Assembly (NCBI GenBank): GCA_029983435.1
Contig: JASBZN010000070.1
Coordinates: forward strand, 1-6,317
Source of the DNA: Urinicoccus sp.
GTDB taxonomy: Bacteria > Bacillota > Clostridia > Tissierellales > Peptoniphilaceae
DNA length: 6,317 bases
Direction: 5' to 3'
The notes beneath the pieces were generated by a model. It searched no databases. It saw only the letters and a program-made list of their open reading frames with translations, and was not told where the DNA came from. Each line of letters opens with the position of its first letter. The first letter of the stretch is position 1. A program made the translations under genes and the position numbers. Below, in pieces: positions 5,730 to 6,317 of this stretch.

Positions 5730-5734
5730 AGGAG
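5730..5734 (+). promoter_or_regulatory. Ribosome binding site that sets the GTG start of lysC
   Basis: AGGAG within GAGAGGAG lies 8 nt before GTG 5743. The ATG at 5735 is in another frame and meets TGA after three codons, so GTG is the start. Confidence 0.75.
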
Positions 5735-5742
5735 ATGTCGCT

Positions 5743-6317
5743 GTGACTCTTGTTGTTGCAAAATTCGGTGGAACAAGTTTAGCAAATGGCCGTCAGTTTA
5801 AAAAGGTTTATGATATCATCAAGGCCGACTCAGATAAGAAATATATCGTCCCTTCTGCTCCTGGTAAGGAACATGAAGACGATACAAAGATTACGGACCT
5901 TCTCTACCTCTTGTATGACCTATCCAGCCATGGCATCTCTTATAATGATGTCTTTTCCATGTTCAAGAACCGTTATCTTGACATTTGCCGACAAATCGGC
6001 ATTGAAATGAACCTGGACCCCTACTTTAAAGAAATTCAAGAGGCCATTGAAGACAAGGCGTCTAAAGAATATATTTCCAGTCGAGGAGAGTATTTAAACG
6101 GTCTTATCCTATCTAAATACTTGGATATTCCCTTTGTGGATGCAAAAAATGTCATGCTGTTTAAAGCTCCTCATATTTTAGATGAGGAAAAAACTTACCA
6201 AGCCTTGAAGCAAATGAAAAAGTCCTTTGAGGCAGCGGTAATTCCTGGTTTTTACGGAGCCCTACCTGATGGATCTATTACACCTTTTCTCGAGGCGGCG
6301 GAGACTTGTCTGGAGCC
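5743..6317 (+). CDS. lysC: Aspartate kinase, 5' portion, with an apparent frameshift near 6285-6288
   Basis: The gene runs off the right edge. From GTG 5743 the protein begins MTLVVAKFGGTSLANGRQF, with the N-terminal kinase motif KFGGTS (7-12), SAPGK (38-42), TDLLY (51-55), SRGEYL (113-118), VDA (132-134) and PGFYG (168-172). All of these are typical of aspartate kinase, which phosphorylates aspartate as the first step towards lysine, threonine and methionine. After Pro181-Phe182 the frame reads LEAAETCLEP, unlike the family. Inserting one T in the run at 6285-6288 gives SRGGGDLSGA, matching the expected (S)RGG(S)D(I)(T)G nucleotide-binding motif. A one-base deletion in a T homopolymer is therefore very likely, either real or a sequencing error. 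The gene is divergent from the transporter operon. Class (LysC or another isozyme) cannot be fixed without the C-terminal ACT domains. Confidence 0.92.
   Translation, partial: MTLVVAKFGGTSLANGRQFKKVYDIIKADSDKKYIVPSAPGKEHEDDTKITDLLYLLYDLSSHGISYNDVFSMFKNRYLDICRQIGIEMNLDPYFKEIQEAIEDKASKEYISSRGEYLNGLILSKYLDIPFVDAKNVMLFKAPHILDEEKTYQALKQMKKSFEAAVIPGFYGALPDGSITPFLEAAETCLE

Noticed and set aside
5557..5742. Lysine riboswitch before lysC
   Set aside because: The available leader is too short and none of the conserved lysine riboswitch segments is visible.
1..6317. CRISPR array, insertion sequence or prophage elements
   Set aside because: There are no regularly spaced repeats, transposase-like frames, terminal inverted repeats or phage genes in the window.

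Overview
The window looks like the chromosome of a low-GC Gram-positive bacterium (Bacillota). I lean towards an anaerobic Clostridia/Tissierellia-type organism, by inference only. The support is AT-rich intergenic DNA, strong AGGAGG-type ribosome binding sites, U-tailed intrinsic terminators, and a membrane fusion protein / ABC ATPase / FtsX-type permease operon in the Bacillus yknX-yknY-yknZ order. Standard code use fits the intact genes.

Left part (1-1054, minus strand): the head of a de novo purine operon. A promoter near 1027-1054 drives a leader of about 270 nt. The leader ends in a convincing intrinsic terminator (760-799) just before the purC ribosome binding site, so purC expression is probably set by attenuation. 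The leader holds three copies of a 9-base word that allow mutually exclusive pairings, and a 60-codon ORF whose stop codon lies inside the terminator stem. It matches no riboswitch class I could recognise. purC (48-746) has an in-frame TGA where the family has an almost invariant glycine. The start of purF (1-46) follows after one base.

Middle part (1059-1435): a gene-free stretch with a dyad upstream of the purC promoter, a 13-bp tandem duplication and a weak plus-strand hairpin. It is followed by a tRNA-Lys(CTT) gene with a near-consensus promoter and a strong terminator.

Right-centre (1485-5556, minus strand): a tightly coupled three-gene operon in transcription order: a very long membrane fusion protein (about 698 aa), an ABC ATPase (226 aa) and a MacB/YknZ-like permease (422 aa). 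The genes overlap by 8 bp and then abut, so they very likely form one tripartite machine. No clear terminator follows the permease, so readthrough into tRNA-Lys is possible.

Right edge (5743-6317, plus strand): divergent from the transporter operon, the first ~182 codons of an aspartate kinase (lysC-like) with a GTG start. An apparent one-base deletion in a T run at 6285-6288 breaks the frame shortly before the window ends. With the purC nonsense codon, this makes two apparently inactivating changes in biosynthetic genes in 6.3 kb. Either biosynthesis is decaying or the sequence contains errors.
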